A stretch of DNA of 39,496 bases from the NCBI GenBank assembly GCA_964639245.1, contig CAZXCU010000029.1, positions 1 through 39,496 on the forward strand, written 5' to 3'. Both the position numbers and the translations under genes were made by a program. The stretch comes from SB15 sp964639245. GTDB lineage: Bacteria; Chloroflexota; Anaerolineae; Aggregatilineales; J027. Shown piece after piece: positions 15,084-21,988 of this stretch. The notes under the pieces were generated by a model that saw only the letters and a list, made by a program, of their open reading frames with translations, had not been told where the DNA came from and did no database searches. How positions within the stretch are numbered: the first letter of the stretch is position 1; each line of letters opens with the position of its first letter.

Positions 15084-17336
15084 TTAGTTGGCGCGTAAAT
15101 AGTCGGCGGTATAGGAATGCTGAACATTCAGCAGGTCGCTGGGTGTACCCGCGAACAAAATTTGCCCGCCTTTGTGACCGCCTTCCGGCCCCATATCAAT
15201 AATCCAGTCGGCGTTACGGATGACATCCGGGTTGTGTTCAATGACGATGACCGTGTTCCCGCCATCCACCAAGCGATTCATGACCATCAAAAGATGGCTG
15301 ATGTCGGACATATGCAAACCTGTCGTCGGTTCGTCCATCACATAGATGCTGCCTTTTTTGTGTAATTCGCTGGCGAGCTTAATGCGCTGGCTTTCCCCGC
15401 CGGAAAGGGTACTCAAGGGTTGCCCAAGCGTAAGATAATCCAAGCCCACATCGCTCATCGCTTGCAGGACATGACGAATTTTGGGAATCGAGAAAAAAGC
15501 CAGCGCATCTTGAACGCTCATACTCAGGACATCAGCAATAGATTTGCCATCGAGCTTGTAGGCCAATACTTCGTCCTTAAAGCGTTTGCCCTCGCAGACT
15601 TCGCAGGGGGTTTTGACTTCATCCAGAAATGCAAGGTTGATGTAAATGACCCCCAACCCCTGACAGTTTTCACATGCCCCTTTGGAATTGGCACTAAAGA
15701 GGGAATGACTAACATTGTTGGCTTTGGCAAAGGCTTTCCGAATTTCATCCAAAATGCCCGTATAGGTCGCAGGATTGGAACGACTGTTGACCCCCATGCC
15801 CGATTGGTCAATGGCGATGGCACCGGGATATTGCTGGAGGAAAGTTTCATTGATGAGTGAACTTTTGCCCGAACCAGCCACCCCTGTGACAACGGTCAAG
15901 ACACCTTTTGGAATGTCCACACTGATATTTTGCAAGTTGTTGATTCTGGCGTTGATGATGGGCAACGTGCCTTTGGCCTGGCGAAATTCGTTTTTGAGCG
16001 CTAACGATTGCTGGATGTATTGACCTGTGAGCGTTTCGGATTTCAGCAGTCCATCAAAACTGCCTTCATACGTCACCATCCCACCATGACTGCCTGCCAT
16101 TGGCCCCATATCCACCACATAATCCGCCACTTTGATGACATCCCGGTCATGCTCCACCACAATCACTGTATTGCCCTTATCACGCAATTTCTGGAGCAAT
16201 TCGTTCAGCCGATGTACATCACGCGGGTGCAGGCCAATGCTTGGTTCATCAAAAATATACATCACATCGGTGAGGCTGCTGCTGAGATGCTTCACGATTT
16301 TGACACGCTGCGACTCCCCACCGGACAGGGTATCGGTTTCCCGATCCAGTTGCAAATATTCCAACCCGATGTCGACCAGATGTTGCAGGCGTTCCGTCAA
16401 GGTGCTGACCATCGGGGCTGCCGCCGGAAGATCAATCGCCTGTATCACGCCAATCAGGTCGCCAACTTCCATTGAACACAGGTCAGCGATGTTGTAGCCA
16501 TTAATCTTACAGGCAAGGGCTGCCTGGCTGAGTCGTGCGCCTTTACAGGTGGTGCAAGGGCCAAAAATCATGTACGGCTCAACCATTTTCTGAGTCCGTT
16601 CCGACAGGGTTTTTAGGTCACGGGTAATATACTTGCGGGTGAACTTGGCGATGATTCCATCAAAGGTTAATTTGATTGATTTGCCTGCCATGGAGGATTC
16701 AACCTTGTAGGGTTCGCTGTACAGCAAAAGCTCCATTTCCGCGTCGGTATAATCCGCTAATTTTTTGTCGTTATCAAACAAACCGGACTGCGTGCAAATA
16801 CTCCAATCCCAACTGTCAACCGCATATTCGGGGAAAAGGATGGCCCCCTCATTCAACGATTTCGAGGTATCCAGAAAGCGTTCCATGTTCACAACAATCC
16901 TGCGCCCCAGCCCATTACAATCGGGACACATCCCCTGTGGGTCATTGAAGGAAAATAGATTGGAGTACCCGACATAGGGTTGGCCTACCCGCGAAAAAAG
17001 CAAGCGCAGCACACTGTTAATATCGGTGATGGTGCCAACAGTGGAATGAGAACCACCCCCTAACCGCCGTTGATCCACGACAATGGGCATACTCAGGTTT
17101 TCGATAGCATCCGCATTTGGCTGGGAATAGCGGGGGAGGAAGGTTCGCACGAACATACTGAAGTTTTCGTTCAGCAGGCGCTGCGCTTCGGTAGCAATGG
17201 TATCAAAAACAAGGGATGATTTACCGGAACCGGATACGCCCGTAAAAATAGTAATTTTGCGTTTGGGAATTCGTAACGAAACATCCTTGAGATTGTTCTC
17301 CCGAGCGCCGCGCACTTCAATATATTCTTGGCTCAT
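15084..17336 (-). CDS. UvrA-like ABC ATPase (short, UvrA2-type)
   Basis: This 750-aa protein has the tandem ABC ATPase layout of excinuclease subunit A. Walker A motifs GVSGSGKSS (from residue 33) and GVAGSGKSS are each followed later by LSGGESQR signatures and DEPSIGLH / DEPTTGLH Walker B motifs. Zinc-module Cys pairs are visible in CPDCNGLG, CTTCKGAR, CENCQGLG and CEVCEGKR. Standard UvrA is about 940 aa. The shortfall lies after the first Walker A, where UvrA carries its UvrB-binding region, so this is the UvrA2-like class linked to DNA-damaging drug tolerance rather than core excision repair. No uvrB or transporter gene is nearby. GAGGGAT lies eleven nucleotides before the ATG. Confidence 0.85.
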   Translation of the reverse strand: MSQEYIEVRGARENNLKDVSLRIPKRKITIFTGVSGSGKSSLVFDTIATEAQRLLNENFSMFVRTFLPRYSQPNADAIENLSMPIVVDQRRLGGGSHSTVGTITDINSVLRLLFSRVGQPYVGYSNLFSFNDPQGMCPDCNGLGRRIVVNMERFLDTSKSLNEGAILFPEYAVDSWDWSICTQSGLFDNDKKLADYTDAEMELLLYSEPYKVESSMAGKSIKLTFDGIIAKFTRKYITRDLKTLSERTQKMVEPYMIFGPCTTCKGARLSQAALACKINGYNIADLCSMEVGDLIGVIQAIDLPAAAPMVSTLTERLQHLVDIGLEYLQLDRETDTLSGGESQRVKIVKHLSSSLTDVMYIFDEPSIGLHPRDVHRLNELLQKLRDKGNTVIVVEHDRDVIKVADYVVDMGPMAGSHGGMVTYEGSFDGLLKSETLTGQYIQQSLALKNEFRQAKGTLPIINARINNLQNISVDIPKGVLTVVTGVAGSGKSSLINETFLQQYPGAIAIDQSGMGVNSRSNPATYTGILDEIRKAFAKANNVSHSLFSANSKGACENCQGLGVIYINLAFLDEVKTPCEVCEGKRFKDEVLAYKLDGKSIADVLSMSVQDALAFFSIPKIRHVLQAMSDVGLDYLTLGQPLSTLSGGESQRIKLASELHKKGSIYVMDEPTTGLHMSDISHLLMVMNRLVDGGNTVIVIEHNPDVIRNADWIIDMGPEGGHKGGQILFAGTPSDLLNVQHSYTADYLRAN

Positions 17337-17461
17337 GAATGGACTATCCCTCTGTTAAATAGCACACATGTTCTTAATTATACGCAAACTTCAAAAAGTA
17401 GCAAGGCGGAAAGTGGTCGTGGAGAAAACAATGAAAAACCAATGATTGCGGACAGCACGTA

Positions 17462-17481
17462 GGGACGGGATATATCCCGTC
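17462..17481. repeat. Perfect 20-nt intergenic palindrome
   Basis: GGACGGGATATATCCCGTCC is a perfect inverted repeat, preceded by GTAG. The related palindrome GGACGCGATATATCGCGTCC lies at 26692-26711. The 286-bp gap between the UvrA-like gene and TIR-FGE gene 2 shows no other feature. Confidence 0.7.
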
Positions 17482-17622
17482 CGTGTTTTTCCTTATAAGC
17501 CCACAGCAAAAGGGAGGTATCGGCTAAAAATTTCTGTCTCCCTGAGAAATTCGGCGCGTCAAATTGTCTAAGCATTAGAATGTGGTTATTATTAGGGTGA
17601 CATGATGTAAGGCAAACCGTGA

Positions 17623-18936
17623 ATGTCACATATTTTTATCAGTTATAGTCGAAAAAATGGAATGTATGCCCGTCAGCTTGCCGATTTTTTAGGCGCGAAG
17701 GGCTTTAATGTCTGGATGGATGATCGTATTGATTACGGGGATATGTGGGAAAAAATTATTTTCCAATCCATTGATGATTGCGCGGCCTTTATCGTGATTA
17801 TGACCCCCGATTCGTATGACAGCGCGTGGGTACGGCGGGAATATCACTACGCGGAAAAACGGAAAAAACCACAATTTCCCCTGCTGTTAGAAGGCGAAGA
17901 ATTTCCTTTTTATATTGCGACTCAATATGTGGATGTGCGGGACGGCAATTTACCGCCCCAAGATTTTATTACACGGTTGAGTGAAGCGGTTGCTCCGCAG
18001 GGCGCACCGGGTAAAAATGTTGCCCCATCAGAAATGAACACCAAGCCCCTCACCGAAACAGATTTACGCCTGACCCCGCAGGAAAGCCTGCTCAAAAAGA
18101 TTCAAGACCCCGCAACAGAACCGCCCGAACGCCTCAGAGTCGGTATAGAACTGGCGGAATTGGGCGACCCGCGTCCCGGTGTGGGAGTCACGGAAGAAGG
18201 TTTGCCCGATATTGAGTGGGTGTATATGGAAGGCGGGAAATTTGGTCATGCCCGCAAGGACGTAGAAACTTTTTATATTTCTAAATATCCCGTGACCTAT
18301 CACCAATATCAGGCGTTTGTGGAACACCCCAATGGTTATAAAAATCCGCAGTGGTGGCGCTGGATGCACTCTACGCAAACCGCCCAACTCCGCCTGCGCC
18401 CGACCCAACCCTTCGAGCAAAAATGGCAAATCGCCAACCATCCCCGCGAAAATATCACATGGATTGAGGCGATGGCCTTTTGCTGCTGGCTGTCATTTTA
18501 TCTGACGGATGAAATGCCGGATATGGGGCGTTCGCTCAAATGGACGGTGCGGCTGCCGACTGAAACCGAGTGGGAATGTGCCGCAACAGCCAGACGGTAT
18601 GCGCCTGTTTTTCCGTGGGGGGATACCTATCAGAGTGGCTGCGCGAATATCAACGAAACGGGCAAACTCGGTAAATATGCGGTGGGGCAGTCGGTGGGGT
18701 CACATTTTTTGATGCAAACCACGGCCGTCGGAGTCTATCCACAGGGGGCAACTCCCAATGGGGTGATGGATTTGAGTGGCAACGTGTGGGAATGGACGTT
18801 CCCGGATGGCGTAGTGCGCGGTGGAGCATGGAACAGCGTGGTAGATGATGCGCGAATCTCCGCCAGCCAGCGCCTTGAACTTGACCACAAGGCAGAAACC
18901 ATTGGATTCCGCGTGGTGCGCTTGATTCAACGTTAA
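17623..18936 (+). CDS. TIR - FGE-like fusion protein 2
   Basis: This 437-aa protein consists of a TIR domain (1 to about 125; SHIFISYSRKNG, NVWMDD, catalytic-type Glu73 in SAWVRRE) joined by a short linker (ERLRVGIELAELGDPRPGVG) to an FGE/SUMF1-like domain (PVTYHQYQAFV, TWIEAMAFCCWLS, RLPTETEWECAATA, MDLSGNVWEW, RGGAWNSVVDDARISASQR, GFRVVR). There are no FGE catalytic Cys residues in the RGGxW segment. It lacks the helical insert present in proteins 1 and 4. Unlike the other four genes it does not share the conserved promoter/leader; TAAGG at 17609-17613 is its likely ribosome binding site. Its TAA stop overlaps the opposite-strand stop of the PIN toxin in TTAA. The recognition-plus-NADase role is an inference. 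Confidence 0.86.
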   Translation: MSHIFISYSRKNGMYARQLADFLGAKGFNVWMDDRIDYGDMWEKIIFQSIDDCAAFIVIMTPDSYDSAWVRREYHYAEKRKKPQFPLLLEGEEFPFYIATQYVDVRDGNLPPQDFITRLSEAVAPQGAPGKNVAPSEMNTKPLTETDLRLTPQESLLKKIQDPATEPPERLRVGIELAELGDPRPGVGVTEEGLPDIEWVYMEGGKFGHARKDVETFYISKYPVTYHQYQAFVEHPNGYKNPQWWRWMHSTQTAQLRLRPTQPFEQKWQIANHPRENITWIEAMAFCCWLSFYLTDEMPDMGRSLKWTVRLPTETEWECAATARRYAPVFPWGDTYQSGCANINETGKLGKYAVGQSVGSHFLMQTTAVGVYPQGATPNGVMDLSGNVWEWTFPDGVVRGGAWNSVVDDARISASQRLELDHKAETIGFRVVRLIQR

Positions 18937-19349
18937 AACGGTTGTTCCAAAAATGTGCGGGGACTCAAAATAGGAATTTCACGAAACGGGGTGAGTACAA
19001 TCAAATCCTCATCCCCCGTAATAATACATGAAGCATTGCCAGCAACGGCGAGTTCCAAAAACTTATTGTCTTTGGGGTCACGGCAGGCGGTGATTGTTTC
19101 TGATATTTCTACCAAAATCGCTTGGCTAATAAACGTTTCTAAAAATTCAAGCCGTTCTGTTTCAGTGATATATTTGTTGAATTTTTTCCGCCGCAGCACT
19201 TGGTTTAATTCTTCGACGACTGCTACCGAGAGAATAAACTTGCCCTCGCTAGCGGCTTTATCAAATGCCTGCCTTGCAACTGAGTTTTTCAGGAGCAACG
19301 CGCTCACCATGAGGTTGGTATCAATAACAAATGTCTTAGGACTCGTCAT
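18933..19349 (-). CDS. PIN-domain ribonuclease toxin (VapC-like, COG1569 type)
   Basis: This 138-aa PIN domain has all four acidic positions: FVIDTNLMVSALL (Asp), VVEELNQVL (Glu), DPKDNKFLELA (Asp) and IITGDEDLIVL (Asp). These bind the divalent metal used to cleave RNA. The length and layout match the 'putative toxin-antitoxin system, PIN family' group. The ATG at 19349 is preferred over an in-frame TTG at 19364 because homology starts at TFVIDTN. It overlaps the end of the upstream antitoxin gene by 14 nt, the usual arrangement for translational coupling. The stop is shared with the convergent TIR-FGE gene through TTAA. Confidence 0.87.
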   Translation of the reverse strand: MTSPKTFVIDTNLMVSALLLKNSVARQAFDKAASEGKFILSVAVVEELNQVLRRKKFNKYITETERLEFLETFISQAILVEISETITACRDPKDNKFLELAVAGNASCIITGDEDLIVLTPFREIPILSPRTFLEQPF

Positions 19350-19563
19350 TGAGTAAATTCTCAAGGATTTCGGGGGTCAGGCCACGCGCTTGAGCATTTT
19401 CACTTATCCTATCCATGACTTTTGCCAGCGATTCAGTCGGTCTGGTTTCTTTGAGCCAGAGGCCAAGCAGCATCTGAATTTTCTGACGCTCTTGTTCGGA
19501 TGAAGCGTTGTAGATTTCAGCCACTTCTGCTGGCACAGTAAGGGTAATAGTAGCCACTTTCAT
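19336..19563 (-). CDS. Antitoxin partner of the PIN toxin
   Basis: This 75-aa protein starts KVATITLTVPAEVAEIYN, a strand-then-helix opening like ribbon-helix-helix or related small antitoxins. A helical region (EQERQKIQMLLGLWLKET) and an acidic C-terminal helix (EILENLLNDES) follow, the latter suited to wrapping the toxin. AAGGAG lies six nucleotides before the ATG. Its last codons overlap the toxin start. DNA binding and autoregulation are typical of such antitoxins but are not shown by the sequence alone. Confidence 0.8.
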   Translation of the reverse strand: MKVATITLTVPAEVAEIYNASSEQERQKIQMLLGLWLKETRPTESLAKVMDRISENAQARGLTPEILENLLNDES

Positions 19564-19582
19564 CGCTCCTTATTTTTATTCT

Positions 19583-19588
19583 ATTATA
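19583..19588 (-). promoter_or_regulatory. -10 element of the toxin-antitoxin operon
   Basis: On the minus strand TATAAT (19588-19583) lies 19 nt before the antitoxin ATG. No -35 at standard spacing stands out; TTTTGT is 16 bp upstream. Confidence 0.45.
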
Positions 19589-19612
19589 ACCTGATGATGG
19601 GCTGACAAAATT

Positions 19613-19637
19613 CCTCACCCATGTTAAGAGGGTGAGG
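19613..19637. repeat. 8-bp perfect hairpin between the toxin-antitoxin and SRPBCC genes
   Basis: CCTCACCC (19613-19620) pairs with GGGTGAGG (19630-19637) around a 9-nt loop. On the minus strand it is followed by AATTTTG, a poor U-tract, so it could be a weak terminator for the SRPBCC transcript or another dispersed palindrome. Confidence 0.45.
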
Positions 19638-19721
19638 ATGAAGCGCAATTTTAAAATCTTATAGCCTAAATGGGTGACTCCGGGTGCTTCTACTACGTGG
19701 ATAGCTTCGAATTATATAGGC

Positions 19722-20207
19722 TCAATGCAAAATGGCTGCCATTTTGTCGAGACATTGTTCCATGCCCATACGGGACATTTCCATCATTTGCCCGACTGTC
19801 CAATCCTGTTCCGTGATGGTGAGTTCGGTCTGGTGGCTGCCAAGCGCTTTGAAGGTTACGGCATGGCGTTGATTTTGCGGAAAATCGTCCGGCATTCCCA
19901 CGCTGGTGGGGTCAATGGGAGTGCCGTTTTTGTCCGCCAGATTGTGAATGTATTCAATCCGTTCCATCGGGACGATTTTTTCATACTGCCATGTGCTGTA
20001 ATGTTCGCCAAATTGCGGGGAACTCATGCACACCAGCGATGTACCCCCTTCACGAAAATCGATATTGGCAAGCGGCGCGGTAAAGCCGGTTGGCCCCCAC
20101 CACTGCATGACATCCTGCGGGTTGTGCCAAGCCTGCCAGACACGGGCAAGCGGCGCATCAAAAACACGGGTGATGACCAGATTTTGTTGAGTTGATGGGT
20201 TTGTCAT
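19722..20207 (-). CDS. SRPBCC / AHSA1 domain protein
   Basis: This 161-aa protein matches the AHSA1-like branch of the START/Bet v1 fold. It has LVITRVFDAPLARVWQAWHNPQDVMQWWGP near the N-terminus, FREGGTSLVCMSSP and YEKIVPMERIEYIHNL in the middle, and a C-terminal helix starting QDWTVGQMMEMSRMGMEQCLDKM. The family forms a hydrophobic ligand-binding cavity, and specific ligands are rarely known. AAGGAG lies seven nucleotides before the ATG. A 19-nt motif is found 46 bp upstream of the start and again before the VOC gene, which suggests control by the adjacent AraC-type regulator. Confidence 0.85.
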   Translation of the reverse strand: MTNPSTQQNLVITRVFDAPLARVWQAWHNPQDVMQWWGPTGFTAPLANIDFREGGTSLVCMSSPQFGEHYSTWQYEKIVPMERIEYIHNLADKNGTPIDPTSVGMPDDFPQNQRHAVTFKALGSHQTELTITEQDWTVGQMMEMSRMGMEQCLDKMAAILH

Positions 20208-20252
20208 TCAATTTCTCCTTGATTGATTTTTGTAGGCGGGTATCGGGGTGCA

Positions 20253-20271
20253 GTCTTGTAAAAAATGGCAA
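20253..20271 (-). promoter_or_regulatory. Putative AraC-regulator binding site upstream of the SRPBCC gene
   Basis: TTGCCATTTTTTACAAGAC (minus strand) is repeated exactly at 20728-20746. It lies 46 bp before the SRPBCC ATG, a fitting position for an activator site near a -35 region. Assignment to the adjacent AraC protein is an inference. Confidence 0.55.
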
Positions 20272-20272
20272 C

Positions 20273-20671
20273 TTAAAGGTCAGGTGGAAATTCTTGCAAC
20301 GTCCATGTATTGCCGTCGGGGTCGCTGAATCCCGCGAATTTAATCCCGCGTGGATATTCAATCATTTCGCCCATTTCAACCCCGCGACTGATGAGCCAAT
20401 CCCGCGTTGCCCGTACATCCTTCACGACCAGATGCAAGCCTTTGATGCTGCCGGGTTTGACCTCAGAAATTTCGCCCATGCCTGTGCCAATCACAATCGA
20501 ACAGCCTGACCCCACCGGAGTCAATTGGATAATCCGCAGTTCGTCGCTGATCTGGCGTTCGTGGTCAAGGTGAAAACCGACTTTTTCCACATAGAAGGCT
20601 TTGGCCCGATCAACATCGGAAACAGGGAGCGGCACAACTTCCAATTTCATTTCAAAGGGAGAGAGCGTCAT
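20273..20671 (-). CDS. VOC family (glyoxalase/bleomycin-resistance fold) protein
   Basis: This 132-aa protein contains VVPLPVSDVDRAKAFYVEKVGFHLDHE, then QLTPVGSGCSIVIGTGM, then GLHLVVKDVRATRDWLISRGVEMGE, and ends FAGFSDPDGNTWTLQEF. This is the paired beta-alpha-beta-beta-beta layout of vicinal oxygen chelate proteins. His/Glu metal-ligand candidates are present, including the Glu of LQEF. The substrate is unknown. The ATG at 20671 is chosen because GGAGG lies seven nucleotides upstream and homology begins just after; an earlier in-frame start at 20695 lacks this. It lies between the AraC gene and the SRPBCC gene on the same strand, with its own copy of the 19-nt motif upstream. Confidence 0.85.
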   Translation of the reverse strand: MTLSPFEMKLEVVPLPVSDVDRAKAFYVEKVGFHLDHERQISDELRIIQLTPVGSGCSIVIGTGMGEISEVKPGSIKGLHLVVKDVRATRDWLISRGVEMGEMIEYPRGIKFAGFSDPDGNTWTLQEFPPDL

Positions 20672-20727
20672 TTTTTTCCTCCATTGGCTTACCAAGTGCT
20701 TTTAGGATAATCCAACCGGAGAAGTCT

Positions 20728-20746
20728 GTCTTGTAAAAAATGGCAA
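20728..20746 (-). promoter_or_regulatory. Putative AraC-regulator binding site upstream of the VOC gene
   Basis: Exact 19-nt copy of the motif at 20253-20271 in the same orientation, 56 bp before the VOC ATG and immediately after the AraC stop codon. Confidence 0.55.
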
Positions 20747-20747
20747 G

Positions 20748-21428
20748 CTATCCAGGTTGGCAAGCGCGAACGAACTGCTGGCCGGGGGTTTTGCCGATAA
20801 ACCGTTTGAGCGATTTGGTCAGGTGGGGCTGGTCGGTGTAGCCAAGTTCAAAAACCACATCCAGAATCGGCGTGCCACATTCCAAGAGGCGGGCGGCTTG
20901 TTGGGCGCGTTGGGCTTGGCGGATGTGACTCCGGGTTAAGCCTGTGGTCTGCAAAAACCGATGGCGCACCGTGCGCGAGGACATCGGCGGGAGGTTGTCG
21001 TCTAAGGCGGCTTGCACCACCGGATCATAAATCAACAGTTCGTCGTGTACCATCCAGTCAACAAAAGTTTCAACATTTTCATAGGACGGGATTTGCCATT
21101 CGTCGCTGTTGAGCCAGAAATTTTGCCCTGTGGCATTCGGCAGTCGCGTTTCTTTATTAAAGGTCACTTTGGGGGGCAGGTGGGGCATATACGTGCCGAT
21201 TTTAAATTTTATCCAGAGGATTTCTGCCCCTGCTCCCCATGACGCAATGCCGGAAGTGGGTAACGCGCCTGCGATAATGGGGTGGGTGATGCCGTTGACC
21301 TGCACAAACACCATATGCCAGTGACTTTCGGAGGGGCGAATCACCGAATCCGCTTGGGTGGTGTAGCCTTGTGTGACCCATTCAATATAAGGGGAATCGG
21401 ACAGCCGTTCCTCAAAAATAAGCGACAT
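20748..21428 (-). CDS. AraC family transcriptional regulator
   Basis: This 226-aa protein has a C-terminal AraC DNA-binding domain. The first helix-turn-helix covers MSSRTVRHRFLQTTGLTRSHIRQAQRAQQAARLLE, and the second is in PILDVVFELGYTDQPHLTKSLKRFIGKTPGQ, the characteristic signature. The N-terminal ~130 residues form a beta-rich sensor (WHMVFVQVNGITHPIIAG) of the type seen in regulators beside VOC and SRPBCC genes. It probably controls the two downstream genes through the repeated 19-nt sites. A looser version of the site (TTGT-N7-TGGCAA on the plus strand, 21467-21483) lies about 40 bp before its own start and may allow autoregulation. AAAGG precedes the ATG. Confidence 0.88.
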   Translation of the reverse strand: MSLIFEERLSDSPYIEWVTQGYTTQADSVIRPSESHWHMVFVQVNGITHPIIAGALPTSGIASWGAGAEILWIKFKIGTYMPHLPPKVTFNKETRLPNATGQNFWLNSDEWQIPSYENVETFVDWMVHDELLIYDPVVQAALDDNLPPMSSRTVRHRFLQTTGLTRSHIRQAQRAQQAARLLECGTPILDVVFELGYTDQPHLTKSLKRFIGKTPGQQFVRACQPG

Positions 21429-21503
21429 GGTGTGCCTTTCAGGAAATTGTATCTATTTAAGCACATTTGTTCTAGGTTGGCAAGCGGAAGAATAAATAAA
21501 AAA

Positions 21504-21527
21504 GGGGCGGGTTTTTAGACCACGCCC
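21504..21527. repeat. GC-rich imperfect palindrome with AT-rich loop
   Basis: GGGGCGGG and CCACGCCC arms flank TTTTTAGA. It lies in the 148-bp gap between the AraC start and the lipoprotein stop and resembles the other dispersed intergenic palindromes rather than a clear terminator. Confidence 0.4.
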
Positions 21528-21576
21528 AACAAAGTGATTCGATAGTTTTTCTCGCTGTATTTATTCGATTAGCCTG

Positions 21577-21984
21577 TTACGGCTGAACAATCTCTAGGGT
21601 ACACACAATCGCTTCGTTGATTGTTTTGAGCGAAATGGCGTTTGGACGGACAGAGGCTCCCTCATAAGCGAATTTGAGTGGTTTGCCCGGTTCAATCCGA
21701 ATGGTAGTATTCGCATCCATGACCTGCTGCTGACCCGTTGCATTGGTAAACAGCACCATACGGTAAATTGTCCCGTCCGTCTGAATGTCTAGTTCTACAT
21801 CTTCCAACACAGTCTGTCCGGTGTAGTCAATCGTGACATCGTAATGCAAAGGATTCACCTCAGAAAGCGGTTGAGGCTGCACCTTTGCATGGCATGAGGT
21901 GGACGGAGGTTGTTCCTCCGCCTCTTTTTGACAGGCTACCACCCAGAAACACAATAGGAAAAGCAGAATTGCGCGGTTTTGCAT
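21577..21984 (-). CDS. Small lipoprotein, unknown function
   Basis: This 135-aa protein starts with a lipoprotein signal peptide (QNRAILLFLLCFWVVAC, lipobox VVAC). The mature part is beta-rich (YDVTIDYTGQTVLEDVELDIQTDGTIYRMVLFTN and IRIEPGKPLKFAYEGASVRPNAISLKTI) and ends with a strand containing a second Cys (AIVCTLEIVQ). No family was recognised. The ATG at 21984 is used because the signal peptide starts there; the frame stays open further upstream inside the M23 gene. It begins 4 nt after that gene's stop, so both are probably co-transcribed. Confidence 0.7.
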   Translation of the reverse strand: MQNRAILLFLLCFWVVACQKEAEEQPPSTSCHAKVQPQPLSEVNPLHYDVTIDYTGQTVLEDVELDIQTDGTIYRMVLFTNATGQQQVMDANTTIRIEPGKPLKFAYEGASVRPNAISLKTINEAIVCTLEIVQP

Positions 21985-21988
21985 CGGC

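Noticed and set aside
19613..19637. Confident intrinsic terminator
   Set aside because: The stem is good but the following tract (AATTTTG) is not a proper U-run.
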